64,000 nt of DNA from Alphaproteobacteria bacterium (lineage in GTDB: Bacteria; Pseudomonadota; Alphaproteobacteria; Rhizobiales; Xanthobacteraceae). The stretch covers positions 1-64,000 of the forward strand of contig JAPLPD010000149.1 of the NCBI GenBank assembly GCA_026400395.1. Direction: 5' to 3'. The notes beneath the pieces were generated by a model. The model worked only from the letters and a program-made list of their open reading frames with translations. It did no database searches and was not told the DNA's origin. The position numbers were made by a program, and so were the translations under genes. Positions within the stretch are counted from its first letter, which is position 1; each line of letters opens with the position of its first letter. Positions 54,453 to 64,000 of this stretch are shown here, in pieces.

Positions 54453-55448
54453 TCATTCCGACTTGATCCCGGCGGCCTTCACGACCTCCGGCCAGCGCTT
54501 CAACTCGCTCTTGATGAAGTTGTCGAACTGCTGCGCCGAGCCGCCGACGATGTCGGCGGCTTGGGCTTCAGAAATCGCCGAGCGCACCGACGGCACCTGC
54601 AGCACCTGATTGAACACGGCGTTGATCCGCGTCACCAGCGCGGGGTCCATACCCGCGGGCCCGGCAATGCCGTGCCAGACGGCGACGTCGAAGCCCGGGA
54701 TGGTCTTGCCGACCGACGGCGTGTCGGGCAATTGCGGCATCGGCCGCATCGATACCCCCGCGAGCGGGCGCACGCGGCCTTCGCGGATCTGGCCGAGCGC
54801 CGTCGAGACGGTGATGACCGCGGTGTCGGCCTCATTCTTCAAAAGCGCCGTCAGCATCTCCGAACCGGAGCGATAGACCACGTTGACCTGGTCGATGCCC
54901 GCCTGGCTGTTTAGATAAGCCATGAACAGATGCGTCCAGTTGCCCAGGCCGGCCGAGGCATAATTGAACTTGCCCGGCTGCTGTTTCGCGGCGGCGATGA
55001 ACTCGGCCAGCGTTGTATAGGGCAGCGTCGGGCGGATCATCACCACCGCCGGGAGGTTCGCCGCGTGAATGATCGGCGTGAACGCTGTGTGCGGATCGTA
55101 TGGCAGCTTGGCGCCGAGCGTGTGCGACACCGCGTTGGGGCCGACCTCGGCGAGGAACAGCGTGTAGCCATCCGGCTTCTCACGCGCGACAGCGGCCGCC
55201 GCGATGGTTCCGCCGGCGCCAGGACGGTTCTCGACAATCAGCGGCTGTCCGTTGGCGAATTGCGCGAAGCCTTGTGACAGGTTGCGTGACAGCGTGTCGG
55301 CTGCGCCGCCCGCTCCAACCGTCACCAGCAGCCTGACCGGACGGTCCGGCCATTGCGATGCCGGCTGTGCAAAAGCTGGCGCGGCTGCGAAAACTGCGAG
55401 CACGACGCAGGCGATAGCGTGGCGCGCCGCATGGCTGGCGTTTGGCAT
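54453..55448 (-). CDS. Tripartite tricarboxylate transporter (Bug-type) substrate-binding protein
   Basis: A 331-residue periplasmic binding protein with signal peptide (ACVVLAVFAAAPAFA) and family features WPDRPVRLLVTVGAGGAADT, LIVENRPGAGGTIAAAAVAR, KPDGYTLFLAEVGPN and MRPMPQLPDTPSVGKTIPGF. The first loop differs from the two other Bug proteins in the window (TVGAGGAAD versus AFPPGGPTD and PFPAGGAVD), so the ligand is probably different. No TctA/B genes nearby. It interrupts the dsbA-smc order by insertion on the opposite strand. Confidence 0.9.
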   Translation of the reverse strand: MPNASHAARHAIACVVLAVFAAAPAFAQPASQWPDRPVRLLVTVGAGGAADTLSRNLSQGFAQFANGQPLIVENRPGAGGTIAAAAVAREKPDGYTLFLAEVGPNAVSHTLGAKLPYDPHTAFTPIIHAANLPAVVMIRPTLPYTTLAEFIAAAKQQPGKFNYASAGLGNWTHLFMAYLNSQAGIDQVNVVYRSGSEMLTALLKNEADTAVITVSTALGQIREGRVRPLAGVSMRPMPQLPDTPSVGKTIPGFDVAVWHGIAGPAGMDPALVTRINAVFNQVLQVPSVRSAISEAQAADIVGGSAQQFDNFIKSELKRWPEVVKAAGIKSE

Positions 55449-55851
55449 GGCAATTCCCCCCGGTCGTTGGCGTTATTGTGACCTTGGTAACGGGCGGCGG
55501 GCGCAGGCACAACCACCGCGCGCCGCGGCCGGGTGAAGCAACGCGGCGAATCCCATATAAGGCGGATGGTCGCTCTTGTCGGCGTTACCTTCTGGTTCCG
55601 CGGCCGCCCGAACGGAGCGCGGACTCACAATCCAAATTTTGCCGTATTACATTAATTCTCACAGGTTTTTTCCGTCGTCGAAACGACACAGGCGGGGATA
55701 AGTGCGGCTTAGGGTTTGAAGTCCGAAGCCGGCCTATTCCATTCTCCGCGACGACGGGCCCCGCCTCCGAGGCGGTGACCGCGGGCGCAATGAAGCCCGA
55801 GTTTATGTGCTTTCCGGCCATCCTGGGCCGTAACCTGGAACTGAAATTGAA
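55449..55851. other. Long intergenic region upstream of smc
   Basis: 403 nt between a leftward TTT gene and smc. It holds one GANTC site (GACTC near 55621-55625), an AT-rich stretch at about 55630-55665 (ATTACATTAATTCTC and nearby) suited to a promoter, and a hairpin CCGCCTC/GAGGCGG at about 55764-55778. An open frame at 55442-55855 shows no domain and overlaps the TTT start; I do not call it. No RNA gene seen. Confidence 0.4.
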
Positions 55852-58800
55852 ATGAAACTCACGCGCCTGCGCTTGATCGGTTTCAAGTCCTTCGTCGAGC
55901 CGACAGACTTTCTGATCGAGCCGGGCCTGACCGGCGTGGTCGGACCGAACGGCTGCGGCAAGTCGAACCTCGTCGAAGCGCTGCGCTGGGTGATGGGCGA
56001 GACGTCGCACAAGTCGATGCGCGCCGCCGAGATGGACGACGTGATTTTCGCCGGCAACAACAACCGGCCGCCGCGCAACACCGCCGAAGTCGCGATCCAG
56101 ATCGACAACTCCAAGCACGAGGCGCCGACCCAGTTCAACGAACACGACACGCTCGATGTCTCGCGCCGGATCGAGCGCGAAAAGGGCTCGCTCTACCGCA
56201 TCAACGGACGCGACGTGCGTGCGCGCGACGTGATGACGCTGTTCGCCGACGCTTCGACCGGCTCGCGCTCGCCCGCCCTGGTTCATCAGGGCCGCATCGG
56301 CGAGATCATCCAGGCCAAGCCGGAGCAGCGCCGCCGCGTCCTCGAAGAGGCCGCCGGCATTTCCGGCCTGCACGCGCGCCGCCACGAGGCCGAACTGCGC
56401 CTGCGCGCCGCCGAGTCCAATCTCGTCCGCGTCGAAGACGTGGTGAAGCAGCTCGCCGGCCAGATCGACGCGCTCAAGCGCCAGGCCCGCCAGGCGATCC
56501 GCTACCGCGCCGTTTCGACTGAACTCCGCAAGGTTGAGGCCACGCTGTATTACCTGCGCTGGCTCGGCGCCAACGCCGAAGTCAAAGACAGCGAGCAGGC
56601 CAACGACCTCAGCGTCCGCGCCGTCGCCGAAGCGACCATCGGGCAGAGCGGAGCGGGCCAGGCCCGCGAGATCGCCGCGGAAGCGGTGCCGCCGCTGCGC
56701 GAGGCCGAGGCGCGCGCCGCCGCGGCGTTGCAACGGCTGGTGATCGCCCGCGACACCCTCGACGCCGAAGAGACCCGCGCGCGCGAACGCCTCGCCGAAC
56801 TCGATCGCCGCCTTGCGCAGTTCGAAGCGGACGTCGCGCGCGAGCGCGCGCTGGTCGCCGACGCCGAGGCCGCGCTAACTCAGCTTTCGCAGGAAGAAGA
56901 GACCCTTCGCAACGAGTTGCGAGTGAGCGCCGAACGCCGCTCCGGCGTCGATGCCCGGGCCGCCGAGGCCGATAGCGTGGTCGGCGCCGCGGAAAAGACC
57001 TTTGGCGAACTGACCGGCGCCCTCGCTGAGCTGACGGCGCGGCGCAACCAACTCACCGCGACGGCGCGCGAACAGTCCCAGCGCGTGACGCGGCTGAACG
57101 GCGAGGTCGCCAACATCGAAGCCGGGCTCGCCTCGGTATCCGAGAGCCGGCCCGATGTCGCCGCGCTGGCAGCCGCGGTTGAAAGCGCACAAACCGCCGT
57201 CACCCTGGGCGAGCAGGCGTCCGGCGCCGCCGAAGCCGCGCACGTCGCCGCGCGCAAGTCACTCGACGCCTCGCGGATTCCGCTCGCCGATGCCGAGCGC
57301 GCCGTGCAACGCCTCGACACCGAAGGCAAGACCTTGATGAAGCTGCTCGCGGTCGAGACCGCGAGCATGTGGCCGCCGGTGATCGACAAGATCACCGTCG
57401 AAAAGGGCTACGAGATCGCGCTCGGCGCGGCGCTGGGCGACGACCTCGACGCGCCGGTCGATCAGCAGCACGCCATGCGCTGGATGGGCGCGGCGATCGA
57501 CCCGGCCGATCCGGCGCTGCCGGACGGCGCCAAGGCGCTGGCCCAGTTCGTCCAGGCCCCGCCGGAACTGGCGCGCCGCCTCGCCCAGATCGGCGTGATC
57601 GACAACACCGATGGCGCACGGCTCGCGAGCCTGCTCAAGCCGGGCCAACGGCTTGTCTCGCGCGATGGCGACCTCTGGCGTTGGGATGGCTTTGCCGCCG
57701 ACGCGCATGCCCCCACCGGCGCGGCGCGGCGTCTCGCCCAGCGCAGTCGCCTCGCCGACATCGACGGTGAGCTGACCGTCGCGCGCGTCACCGTCGAAGA
57801 GAAGCGCCGCCTGGCCGAAGCCGCTCAGTCCGAACTGACCGCGGCTGGCGCCGCCGAGGCTGCCGCCCGCGAACAGTGGCGAAAGGCCCAGCGCGAGGCC
57901 GATAGCGCCCGCGAGTTGCACGCCATGGCGGAACGCGAGATGGCGCGCAACACCGCGCGCATCTCCGCCCTCACCGAGGCCAAGACCCGGCTCAGCACTG
58001 GCCGCGACGAAGCCCAGGCCGCCCTCAGCGTCGCCGAAGGCGGACTGGCCGAACTGCCGCCGTCGGCCGATCTGGAGGGCCAGCTTGCCGCCATCCGCAC
58101 CGAGATCGAAACCCGCCGCGCACAGCTTGCCGAGGTCCGCGCCGAGGCGCAGGCGCTTGCTCGCGAGGCCGAGCAGGCCGACCGCCGCCTCAACGCCATC
58201 GGCTCGGAGCGGCAGGCGTGGACCGACCGGCGTGAACGCGCCATCGCCCAGATCGCCACCCTCGACACCCGCGGCGCCGAGGCCCGCGAGGAGCGCGCGT
58301 CGCTGGCAGACGCGCCGGCGATCTTCGAGGAGAAGCGCCGCGTACTGATCGGCGAGGTTCAGGGCGCCGAGACCACCCGCGCCACCGCCGCCGACCAGTT
58401 GGCGCAGGCCGAAAGCGCGCTGGCCGCCACTGACCGCGCCGTGCGCGCGGCGCTGGAGGCGCTCGGCGCAGCCCGCGAGGAAGCCGCCCGCGCCGAGGAG
58501 CGGGTCGAGGGGGCCAAGCGCCGGCTCACCGACATCGCCCACGAGATCCATGAGATGCTCGAGTGCGAACCTGATGCTCTGGCCGAGGTTTCGGGGCTGC
58601 AGCAGGGCGAAACAATGCCGGACGTCACCGTCGTCGAGGCTGACCTGGAGCGTCTGCGCCGCGACCGCGAGCGGCTCGGCGCCGTCAATCTTCGCGCCGA
58701 GGAGGAACTCGGCGAGATCGAGACCCAGCACAACACCCTGACCGCCGAACGCGACGATCTGGTGGAGGCCATCGCCCGCCTCCGGCAGGGCATTGTCAGC

Positions 58801-59304
58801 CTGAACAAGGAAGCCCGCGAACGGCTGCTCACGTCGTTCGCCACCGTGAACACCCAGTTCCAGCGGTTGTTCACCGAGCTGTTCGGCGGCGGCACCGCCG
58901 AGCTGCAGTTGATCGAGAGCGACGATCCGCTGGAAGCCGGCCTCGAAATCTTCGCCCGCCCGCCGGGCAAGAAGCCCGCGACGCTCTCGCTGCTGTCCGG
59001 CGGCGAACAGGCGCTGACGGCGCTTGCTCTGATCTTCGCGGTGTTCCTCACCAATCCCGCGCCGATCTGCGTGCTGGACGAAGTGGACGCCCCGCTCGAC
59101 GATCACAACGTGGAGCGGTTCTGCGATCTACTCGACGAAATGGGCCGTTCGACCGACACCCGCTTCGTCATCATCACCCACAATCCGATCACCATGGCGC
59201 GGATGAACCGGCTGTACGGCGTGACGATGGCCGAACGCGGCATTTCCCAGCTCGTCTCGGTCGATCTCGAGGCGGCGGTGAAAATCAGGGACTCGGCGGC
59301 CTGA
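55852..59304 (+). CDS. smc: Chromosome segregation protein SMC
   Basis: A 1150-residue condensin ATPase. Walker A in VGPNGCGKSNLVEALRWVMG at residue about 27, two long coiled coils (about 170-490 and 650-970) around a hinge (about 500-640: IEKGYEIALGAAL-like, VDQQHAMRWMGAAIDPAD), signature LSLLSGGEQALTALALIFAV, and Walker B CVLDEVDAPLDDHNVERF. It holds chromosome arms together with ScpA/ScpB. The coils are rich in Ala, Glu and Arg as in the group. ATG at 55852; C terminus intact and convergent with the autotransporter. Confidence 0.95.
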   Translation: MKLTRLRLIGFKSFVEPTDFLIEPGLTGVVGPNGCGKSNLVEALRWVMGETSHKSMRAAEMDDVIFAGNNNRPPRNTAEVAIQIDNSKHEAPTQFNEHDTLDVSRRIEREKGSLYRINGRDVRARDVMTLFADASTGSRSPALVHQGRIGEIIQAKPEQRRRVLEEAAGISGLHARRHEAELRLRAAESNLVRVEDVVKQLAGQIDALKRQARQAIRYRAVSTELRKVEATLYYLRWLGANAEVKDSEQANDLSVRAVAEATIGQSGAGQAREIAAEAVPPLREAEARAAAALQRLVIARDTLDAEETRARERLAELDRRLAQFEADVARERALVADAEAALTQLSQEEETLRNELRVSAERRSGVDARAAEADSVVGAAEKTFGELTGALAELTARRNQLTATAREQSQRVTRLNGEVANIEAGLASVSESRPDVAALAAAVESAQTAVTLGEQASGAAEAAHVAARKSLDASRIPLADAERAVQRLDTEGKTLMKLLAVETASMWPPVIDKITVEKGYEIALGAALGDDLDAPVDQQHAMRWMGAAIDPADPALPDGAKALAQFVQAPPELARRLAQIGVIDNTDGARLASLLKPGQRLVSRDGDLWRWDGFAADAHAPTGAARRLAQRSRLADIDGELTVARVTVEEKRRLAEAAQSELTAAGAAEAAAREQWRKAQREADSARELHAMAEREMARNTARISALTEAKTRLSTGRDEAQAALSVAEGGLAELPPSADLEGQLAAIRTEIETRRAQLAEVRAEAQALAREAEQADRRLNAIGSERQAWTDRRERAIAQIATLDTRGAEAREERASLADAPAIFEEKRRVLIGEVQGAETTRATAADQLAQAESALAATDRAVRAALEALGAAREEAARAEERVEGAKRRLTDIAHEIHEMLECEPDALAEVSGLQQGETMPDVTVVEADLERLRRDRERLGAVNLRAEEELGEIETQHNTLTAERDDLVEAIARLRQGIVSLNKEARERLLTSFATVNTQFQRLFTELFGGGTAELQLIESDDPLEAGLEIFARPPGKKPATLSLLSGGEQALTALALIFAVFLTNPAPICVLDEVDAPLDDHNVERFCDLLDEMGRSTDTRFVIITHNPITMARMNRLYGVTMAERGISQLVSVDLEAAVKIRDSAA

Positions 59305-59331
59305 CCCGCCGCGACCGATCCGCGGCCCCCG

Positions 59332-62258
59332 TCAGAACAGGTGCCGAATCCGGCCGCTGATCTGATGGGCGGCGTAGTCGTGTTCGCCAACCTTGAAGTC
59401 GTAGTTCAAGGACAGCGTGCTGTCGGGCCCAAGCTTGCCGCTGATGCCTGCGCCGAATATGCCGAAGTCCCGGCCCGCGCCGACGGTCGTGGTATCGAAT
59501 TGCCCTGGAAACGCGGAATCGACGAAGCCAGCGCGAAGGTTGCGCGCCGAATCGAGAAACTCGTGTTGCCAGGTGACCCGCCATTCGGGAACGAACACAC
59601 CCCAGGCGGTCTGCAAATCATAGCGCGTTCGCACGCCCAGGCTGGTGCGGAATGAGTCCACCGAATCGGCCCCGACAACGAGAGCCGCGGCGCCCGTTTC
59701 CGTGAAACCGGACACTCGCACTTTCGTGTACTGGGCGCCCAGCGTCGGCGTCACCAGCCATTGGCCGTAGCGCGCATCGAATCCGACCGCGCCCTGGCCG
59801 GCAAATTGATCGCCGTCAGGCTTGCTGAGGTTGGGCGTACCCAAGACCATGCGACTATTGTCGTAGGTGTTGCGTCCGTAAAGGAAGGTGCCGTTGGTGA
59901 ACCAGTTGCCTCGATAGTAGGTGCCGTAGGCGCCGGTCAGCCACGTATTGATCTTGCTGGTGCTGCCGAAATCATCGAGGTTGGCGCGGGTTCGGCTGAA
60001 CCCGCCGAGTACGCCGAGCACCAAATCCGGCGTGATGTGCTGATCGATACCGAAGGTCACTCCGGTCGTGGTGAACCGGTTCGCCGGCGCATTGCCGACC
60101 GCATCCTGACGGCCGAAGGTGACGTTGCCGTACATGAATACGCTGGCGGGACGCTCAGGCTGCGCAGCCGGCACCGGCGCTTTGACGATTTTTCCGCCAG
60201 GGCTGGCAGCCATCGCCGCAAACGGCACCGGGGTCGCGACCGCCCCCGACACCGGCGCAAAGCCCGAGGCGGTGATCGGATCGCTTTGCAACGGTGGCGC
60301 AAATCCGGACGGCGGCAGGTTCCTCGACCTGTCACCCTCTGCCAGCATCGCAAGCGCATCGATCCCGCTGATATCGAATCCCATCGCGCCCGCGCGGACG
60401 TTGGACAGCCGTTGATCGAGCACCTGGTTTGTCTGAAATGCGGCGTTCACGGCCATGGTCGTGATGCTCTGGAATGAGGTCGGCGTCAGTTGCGCCAACG
60501 CCGCCGGCACATTGCTCGAACTGGCGATCTGATCGATGATCGTCTGCAGGCCGGCGCTGGCGGACTGGGTGTTCGAGCCATTGTCGAGGATCGCTGCGAT
60601 GCTTCTCGTCGAACTGTCCGTGGCAAGAGATGAAAACGAGACTCCGTTGCCGGTCCCGCCAAACAGTTCGAAACTGGTGTACAGCGTGCCGCCGACGTTG
60701 ACGGTCTGTCCTGCGAGCAACGCGGACTTCTTGGCGTCCGACAGGCCGACCTTGTTGTAGTTCAGCGTATCGGTTCCGGCGCCGCCGTTGACAAGGCCGA
60801 CGATCTTCGACCCCGCCATGATATTCACGACGTCGTTGCCACCCTCCATGTTGATGGCGCGGCCGTTGTTGCCGATGATCGTGCCGAAGTTGGTAAGGTA
60901 TCGACGCCCTCGCCCATCTGAATGGCGGAGCCATCGCCGCGGATGAAGCGCGCGGAGCCGGTTCCAGTAAAGGTCGCTCCATCCAGCGTGCCGACGGAAT
61001 TTCCGTCAACGCTGCCGTTTTGCAGCAGCACGATGCCGGTCGGCTCCGGAATCGAGCCGTTGCCGGTGATCGTGCCGTGGTTGACGAGGGTGTCGTTGTC
61101 GCGGGCGTCGCCGAGTTTGTTCTCAAAGCGCACCGCAAATCCGTTCTGCCCTGTGATAGTGCCGAAGTTGGTGAGCGTGGTCGCGGCGACGCCGCTGCGC
61201 GACACGACGGAATCATTATTGACGACGATTGCGAAGGATAAGCCGGTGATGGACCCGGAGTTGATGATCGTGCCGCCGCCGATCGAGATGCCTTCGCTAT
61301 TGTTAGCGCGGCCGTTGCTGTCGAAACCGGAGGCGCCCGTTCCCTCGATAATTCCGGCGTTGGTGATTGTTGCAGCGTTATCGACATCAATACCGTCGCC
61401 ATCGCCATTGGCACTGACGCCGTTCCACGTACCAGTAATTCGGCCGAAATTGGTCACCGTGCCGATATTGTCCGAGCCGACGCCGGAGCCGTTGCGCCCC
61501 AAAATCACGCCGCCCGCGGCGTTTGTCACGGTGACGTTGCCCGTTGTGCCGATGTTGATGCCGTGACGGGAGCCCGAGATCGTGCCGCCGGTGAGGTTGT
61601 TGACCGTTGCGGTGAAGTTCTGAACGTTGACGGCGTCGGTGTTGTTGCCCGCGGTTGCGGCGTTGGAGATGATCAAGCCGGAATTGTTGAGGATGGCGTT
61701 GTTACCCGTGCGGACGGCGTCCGAGTCAGCCGAACTCATGACACCGGTGGCAAGGTTATTGATGGTGATACCGTTGACGACGCCGGTGACGATGTTGCCG
61801 AAATCGATGGCCTGACCGTTGCTTCCGCCGGTCCCCTGCGACTGGATCGTTCCGGCGTTATTGATCGTGATCGACCCCGCTGTGATGTCGATCTGCGATT
61901 GAATGGCGTCACCCGGTGTTTGAATAACCGCGCCGGCGTTGTTGTTGATGAGAATGTTTCTGGTGGTCCCGCCGCCCGTGTTGGTAAACCGGATGGCGCG
62001 CGACGCGCCGGCCGCTGTCGACTGGATGGTCCCGGAGTTGTTGACCGTAATAAGCGCGCTGCCGCCGGTGCCGGTGAGCGCAACCGCCGGATCGGCATTT
62101 GCGATAACCCGATCGCCGGCGTTGACCGTCAGCGTCCCGCCCGAGTTGACGGTCTGTTGCGTGGTGATATCAGCGGCGAGCGATGGCAGAGGAAGTGTCA
62201 GTGAAGACACCGACGCAATCAAAGTCAGCCGGCTCACGCCGCCCCACCAACGCAACAT
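59332..62258 (-). pseudogene. Autotransporter adhesin-like gene split by a 1-nt frameshift
   Basis: The N-terminal frame (ATG at 62258; upstream GGGCGGG) encodes a signal peptide (LTLIASVSSLTLPLPSLA) and a passenger of many NNSGTI-like turns, a beta-helix. It reads GEGVDTL and then goes out of frame; the rest resumes at 60849 in another frame with the same style (EGGNDVVNIMAG) and ends in an autotransporter beta-barrel (about the last 270 residues, FMYGNVTFGRQDAVGN to GRIRHLF with terminal Phe). One G is missing near 60896 relative to the DTLTNFGTI reading; restoring it gives about 975 residues. True decay, phase variation or a sequencing error. The region looks lower in GC than its neighbours. 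Confidence 0.8.
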
Positions 62259-62354
62259 ATTGCCCGCCCACAAGATTTGAACCCCGCCTTCGCAGTAAAG
62301 AGGGCGTGTGTAACGGGTAAATGACGCTGGTCTGGTGCAATGGCGCGTGCCGGC

Positions 62355-62555
62355 TCAATCGCGCGGCGAGCACGGAACCGGCATGGGTTCTTCCAGCCAG
62401 GCTTGGCTGGCGGTCCAGACGTGCTCGTCGCCGCAAAGCGGGCAGGAAAACCTCACCTCGACCCGAGGCAGCCGGCTGAAATCGCCCGGCTCGGTTTCAA
62501 TCTGAGTGGAGACCGCGCGACCGGTGCGCGGGCAGCGGATCATCACCGGGCCCAT
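62355..62555 (-). CDS. Small protein with two CxxC-like cysteine pairs
   Basis: A 66-residue protein: MIRCPRTGRAVSTQIETEP at the start and VRFSCPLCGDEHVWTASQAW in the middle. The Cys pattern (C...C-P-L-C) and His suggest a small zinc ribbon. I recall a very similar protein in Bradyrhizobium. The ATG at 62555 has GGGGGG 8 nt upstream; a longer start at 62624 is less likely. It is 97 nt upstream of the autotransporter start on the same strand and could be in the same transcript. Function unknown. Confidence 0.7.
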   Translation of the reverse strand: MGPVMIRCPRTGRAVSTQIETEPGDFSRLPRVEVRFSCPLCGDEHVWTASQAWLEEPMPVPCSPRD

Positions 62556-62639
62556 AGAAATGCCCCCCATTCCCTTGAATTGAACCAGTAGGGGCCGGCG
62601 GTGGCTCAGTGGTGACCGGAACAAGGCACGCTCCCGCCG

Positions 62640-62810
62640 CCAGCGCCACTGTGGATAACTTTCTTTGCTTTTTACTCGAACCGGGCGGAACCGAATTCGA
62701 TTGGGGGCGTTTGTTGCTCGATATCGCGGAAATCGCCGGGCGACAGCCCCCTCTCCCCCGAACGCCGTTCGGCGAATAGACCCCAGGCCCAGTGCCTGGG
62801 GTCTTTTTTT
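62640..62810 (+). ncRNA. Candidate small RNA ending in a strong terminator
   Basis: A 349-nt gap upstream of lemA contains a stem CGAAC/GTTCG (about 62758-62771), and then a perfect terminator. A C-rich single-stranded patch (CCCCCTCTCCCCC, about 62747-62759) could pair with Shine-Dalgarno sites, as in several rhizobial small RNAs. No gene on the plus strand ends before it, so it must terminate a non-coding RNA, attenuate lemA transcription, or be a leftover. The 5' end is unknown and no known RNA family is recognised. Confidence 0.4.
62778..62810 (+). terminator. Strong rho-independent terminator upstream of lemA
   Basis: Perfect 11-bp stem AGACCCCAGGC / GCCTGGGGTCT with loop CCAGT, followed by a run of seven Ts (62804-62810). 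It ends 95 nt before the lemA ATG and has no plus-strand coding gene ahead of it. Confidence 0.9.
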
Positions 62811-62904
62811 GCGGGTTCCGCGAACCTACGTGACCCTGGCCCTGACCAAGTGTCGCGCCCTACTCTGCCCTCGCGCTTCCCCTGACCCGCTAGGAGCCTT
62901 CTTT

Positions 62905-63468
62905 ATGTCCACGACCGGCTGGATCGTCCTTGGAGTAATCGTCGTCCTCTTGCTGTGGATCATGATGATCTACAACCAGCTCGTGGCCATGCGGCAGCGG
63001 GTCGGCCAGTCGTTCGCAGACGTCGACGTGCAGCTCAAGCAGCGCCACGACCTCATTCCGAACCTGATCGAAACGGTGAAGGGCTACGCCGCCCACGAGC
63101 GTGGCACCCTCGAAGAGGTGGTCAAGCTGCGCAACACCGCGATGAACGCGCAGGGCCCGGCGCAGCAGGCCGCGGCCGAGAACATGCTGAGCGGTGCGCT
63201 CGGCAAGCTGTTCGCACTGTCGGAGGCCTATCCGGACCTGAAGGCCAACCAGAACTTCCAGCAGCTTCAGTCCGAACTGTCCGACATCGAGAACAAGATC
63301 GCGGCGGCGCGGCGGTTCTTCAACAATTCGGTGCAGGAGTACAACACCGGCATCCAGCAATTCCCGGCGGCGCCGTTCGCAGCGACCCTGGGCTTCAGTC
63401 AGCGCACCTTCTTCGACGTCGGCGAGGAGCGCGCCGTGGTCGAGAAGGCGCCGCAGGTGAAGTTCTAG
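62905..63468 (+). CDS. lemA: LemA-family membrane protein
   Basis: A 187-residue protein with one N-terminal helix (GWIVLGVIVVLLLWIMMIYN) and a helical bundle: LVAMRQRVGQSFADVDVQLK, RHDLIPNLIETVKGYAAHER, NTAMNAQGPA and SDIENKIAAARRFFNNSVQE, YNTGIQQFPAAPFA. LemA proteins are conserved, membrane-anchored and of uncertain role, often paired with an M48 peptidase gene as here (27 nt downstream). ATG at 62905 has TAGGAG 8 nt upstream. Confidence 0.92.
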   Translation: MSTTGWIVLGVIVVLLLWIMMIYNQLVAMRQRVGQSFADVDVQLKQRHDLIPNLIETVKGYAAHERGTLEEVVKLRNTAMNAQGPAQQAAAENMLSGALGKLFALSEAYPDLKANQNFQQLQSELSDIENKIAAARRFFNNSVQEYNTGIQQFPAAPFAATLGFSQRTFFDVGEERAVVEKAPQVKF

Positions 63469-63495
63469 CCCGGCGGCAACCGGCGGGAGCAGGCC

Positions 63496-64000
63496 ATGGC
63501 TGCCGCTTACGGCCTCTACACCCACATCCAGTCGAACAAGCGGCGCTCGGTCGCGCTGCTGCTCGGCCTGTTCTTCCTGGTCTATCTCATGGTCTACGCC
63601 GGCGCCCTGCTGGCGGAAGCGCTGAGCCACGATGCGTCGGTCGACTGGCTGATGCGCAAGGCGCTGCTCGACCTGATCTGGGCCGCGCCGTTCGCCACGC
63701 TCGGCACGGCGATCTGGATCGTCATCGCCTACCTCTTCAACCAGTCGATGATCGACGCGGTCACCGGAAGCGCCGAGGTCACCCGGAAAGAACAACCGCG
63801 GCTCTACGGGCTCCTGGAGAATCTCTGCATTTCGCGCGGCATCACCATGCCGAAGCTCAAAATCTCCGACGACAGCGCGCTGAACGCCTTCGCCAGCGGG
63901 CTGAACGAAAAGCAGTATTCCATCACCGTGACCCAGGGACTGCTCGACCGCCTGGATGACCGCGAACTCGAAGCCGTGCTCGGCCATGAACTCACCCACA
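63496..64000 (+). CDS. M48-family metallopeptidase (HtpX-like), truncated by window edge
   Basis: 168 residues are visible. Two N-terminal helices (VALLLGLFFLVYLMVYAGAL and IWAAPFATLGTAIWIVIAYL), then the peptidase domain: MPKLKISDDSALNAFASGLN, and the zinc site beginning EAVLGHELTH at the very end. HtpX-like enzymes degrade damaged membrane proteins. It sits 27 nt after lemA with GGGAG before the ATG, so probably in one operon. The 3' part is outside the window. Confidence 0.9.
   Translation, partial: MAAAYGLYTHIQSNKRRSVALLLGLFFLVYLMVYAGALLAEALSHDASVDWLMRKALLDLIWAAPFATLGTAIWIVIAYLFNQSMIDAVTGSAEVTRKEQPRLYGLLENLCISRGITMPKLKISDDSALNAFASGLNEKQYSITVTQGLLDRLDDRELEAVLGHELTH

Noticed and set aside
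55442-55855. 137-codon frame between the TTT gene and smc
   Set aside because: No domain, overlaps the TTT start antisense, and ends at smc by coincidence.

Overview
The window reads as chromosomal DNA from a GC-rich alphaproteobacterium of the order Hyphomicrobiales, close to Bradyrhizobium and its relatives (Nitrobacteraceae/Xanthobacteraceae type). The reasons are the CcrM-type methyltransferase with GANTC sites at its own start, a DUF3551 protein, a GAAC-N7-GAAC SOS box, several orphan TTT/Bug-type solute-binding proteins, a TAXI-TRAP operon, and gene order (octaprenyl synthase, DUF2007/methyltransferase, S49 peptidase, glyQ, glyS, ppdK; mutY, DUF721, dsbA-like, smc) that I recall from that group. 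No rRNA, tRNA, CRISPR array, prophage or insertion sequence was seen. Functions come from reading translated motifs; no database search was run.

Left part (1-13.6 kb): two small secreted proteins; a leftward set of two tandem MFS paralogues and an AcuI/YhdH-type reductase; divergently, nadA-nadC for NAD synthesis behind a perfect 29-bp palindrome with a second weaker copy; a SleB-type cell-wall hydrolase; a leftward TAXI-TRAP operon (fused permease, binding protein, two small overlapping membrane proteins); and an alpha/beta hydrolase broken by an in-frame amber codon.

Middle (13.6-35 kb): ppdK, glyS, a CDGSH protein and glyQ, all leftward, with CDGSH overlapping both gly genes; a TTT binding protein; an S49 peptidase; a DUF2007-TrmN6-like fusion; a GT2 glycosyltransferase; octaprenyl diphosphate synthase; an MltB-type transglycosylase; ispE; a frameshifted TPR gene; ETF-quinone oxidoreductase; a uracil-DNA glycosylase lacking part of the usual Fe-S cysteine set; a periplasmic TPR protein; and an EamA/ModA-like pair.

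Right part (35-64 kb): cytochrome bd/cyanide-insensitive oxidase (cydAB) with an upstream overlapping short frame; a GT39-like membrane protein; rnhB; a radical SAM (PA0069 family)-VOC pair behind a LexA-type box; a MarR-GNAT regulator with a palindromic site; a two-armed intergenic repeat; moaB and a zinc peptidase; ccrM with CtrA-like and GANTC signals; a catabolic-looking cluster (SMP-30, VOC, GST, RidA, TTT binding protein, amidohydrolase with an apparent internal deletion); mutY, a DUF721/DciA-like gene, a DsbA-like thioredoxin and smc; an autotransporter split by a 1-nt frameshift; an orphan strong terminator that may end a small RNA; and lemA followed by an M48 peptidase cut by the window edge.

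Four genes (alpha/beta hydrolase, TPR, amidohydrolase, autotransporter) carry lesions. They could be real decay or errors in the sequence; reads would decide. I found no clear new multi-gene defence or biosynthetic system. The most interesting signals are regulatory sites (nadA, radical SAM, ccrM, MarR-GNAT), unusual operon partners (CDGSH within gly genes, small membrane proteins with TAXI-TRAP), a domain fusion, and the candidate small RNA.
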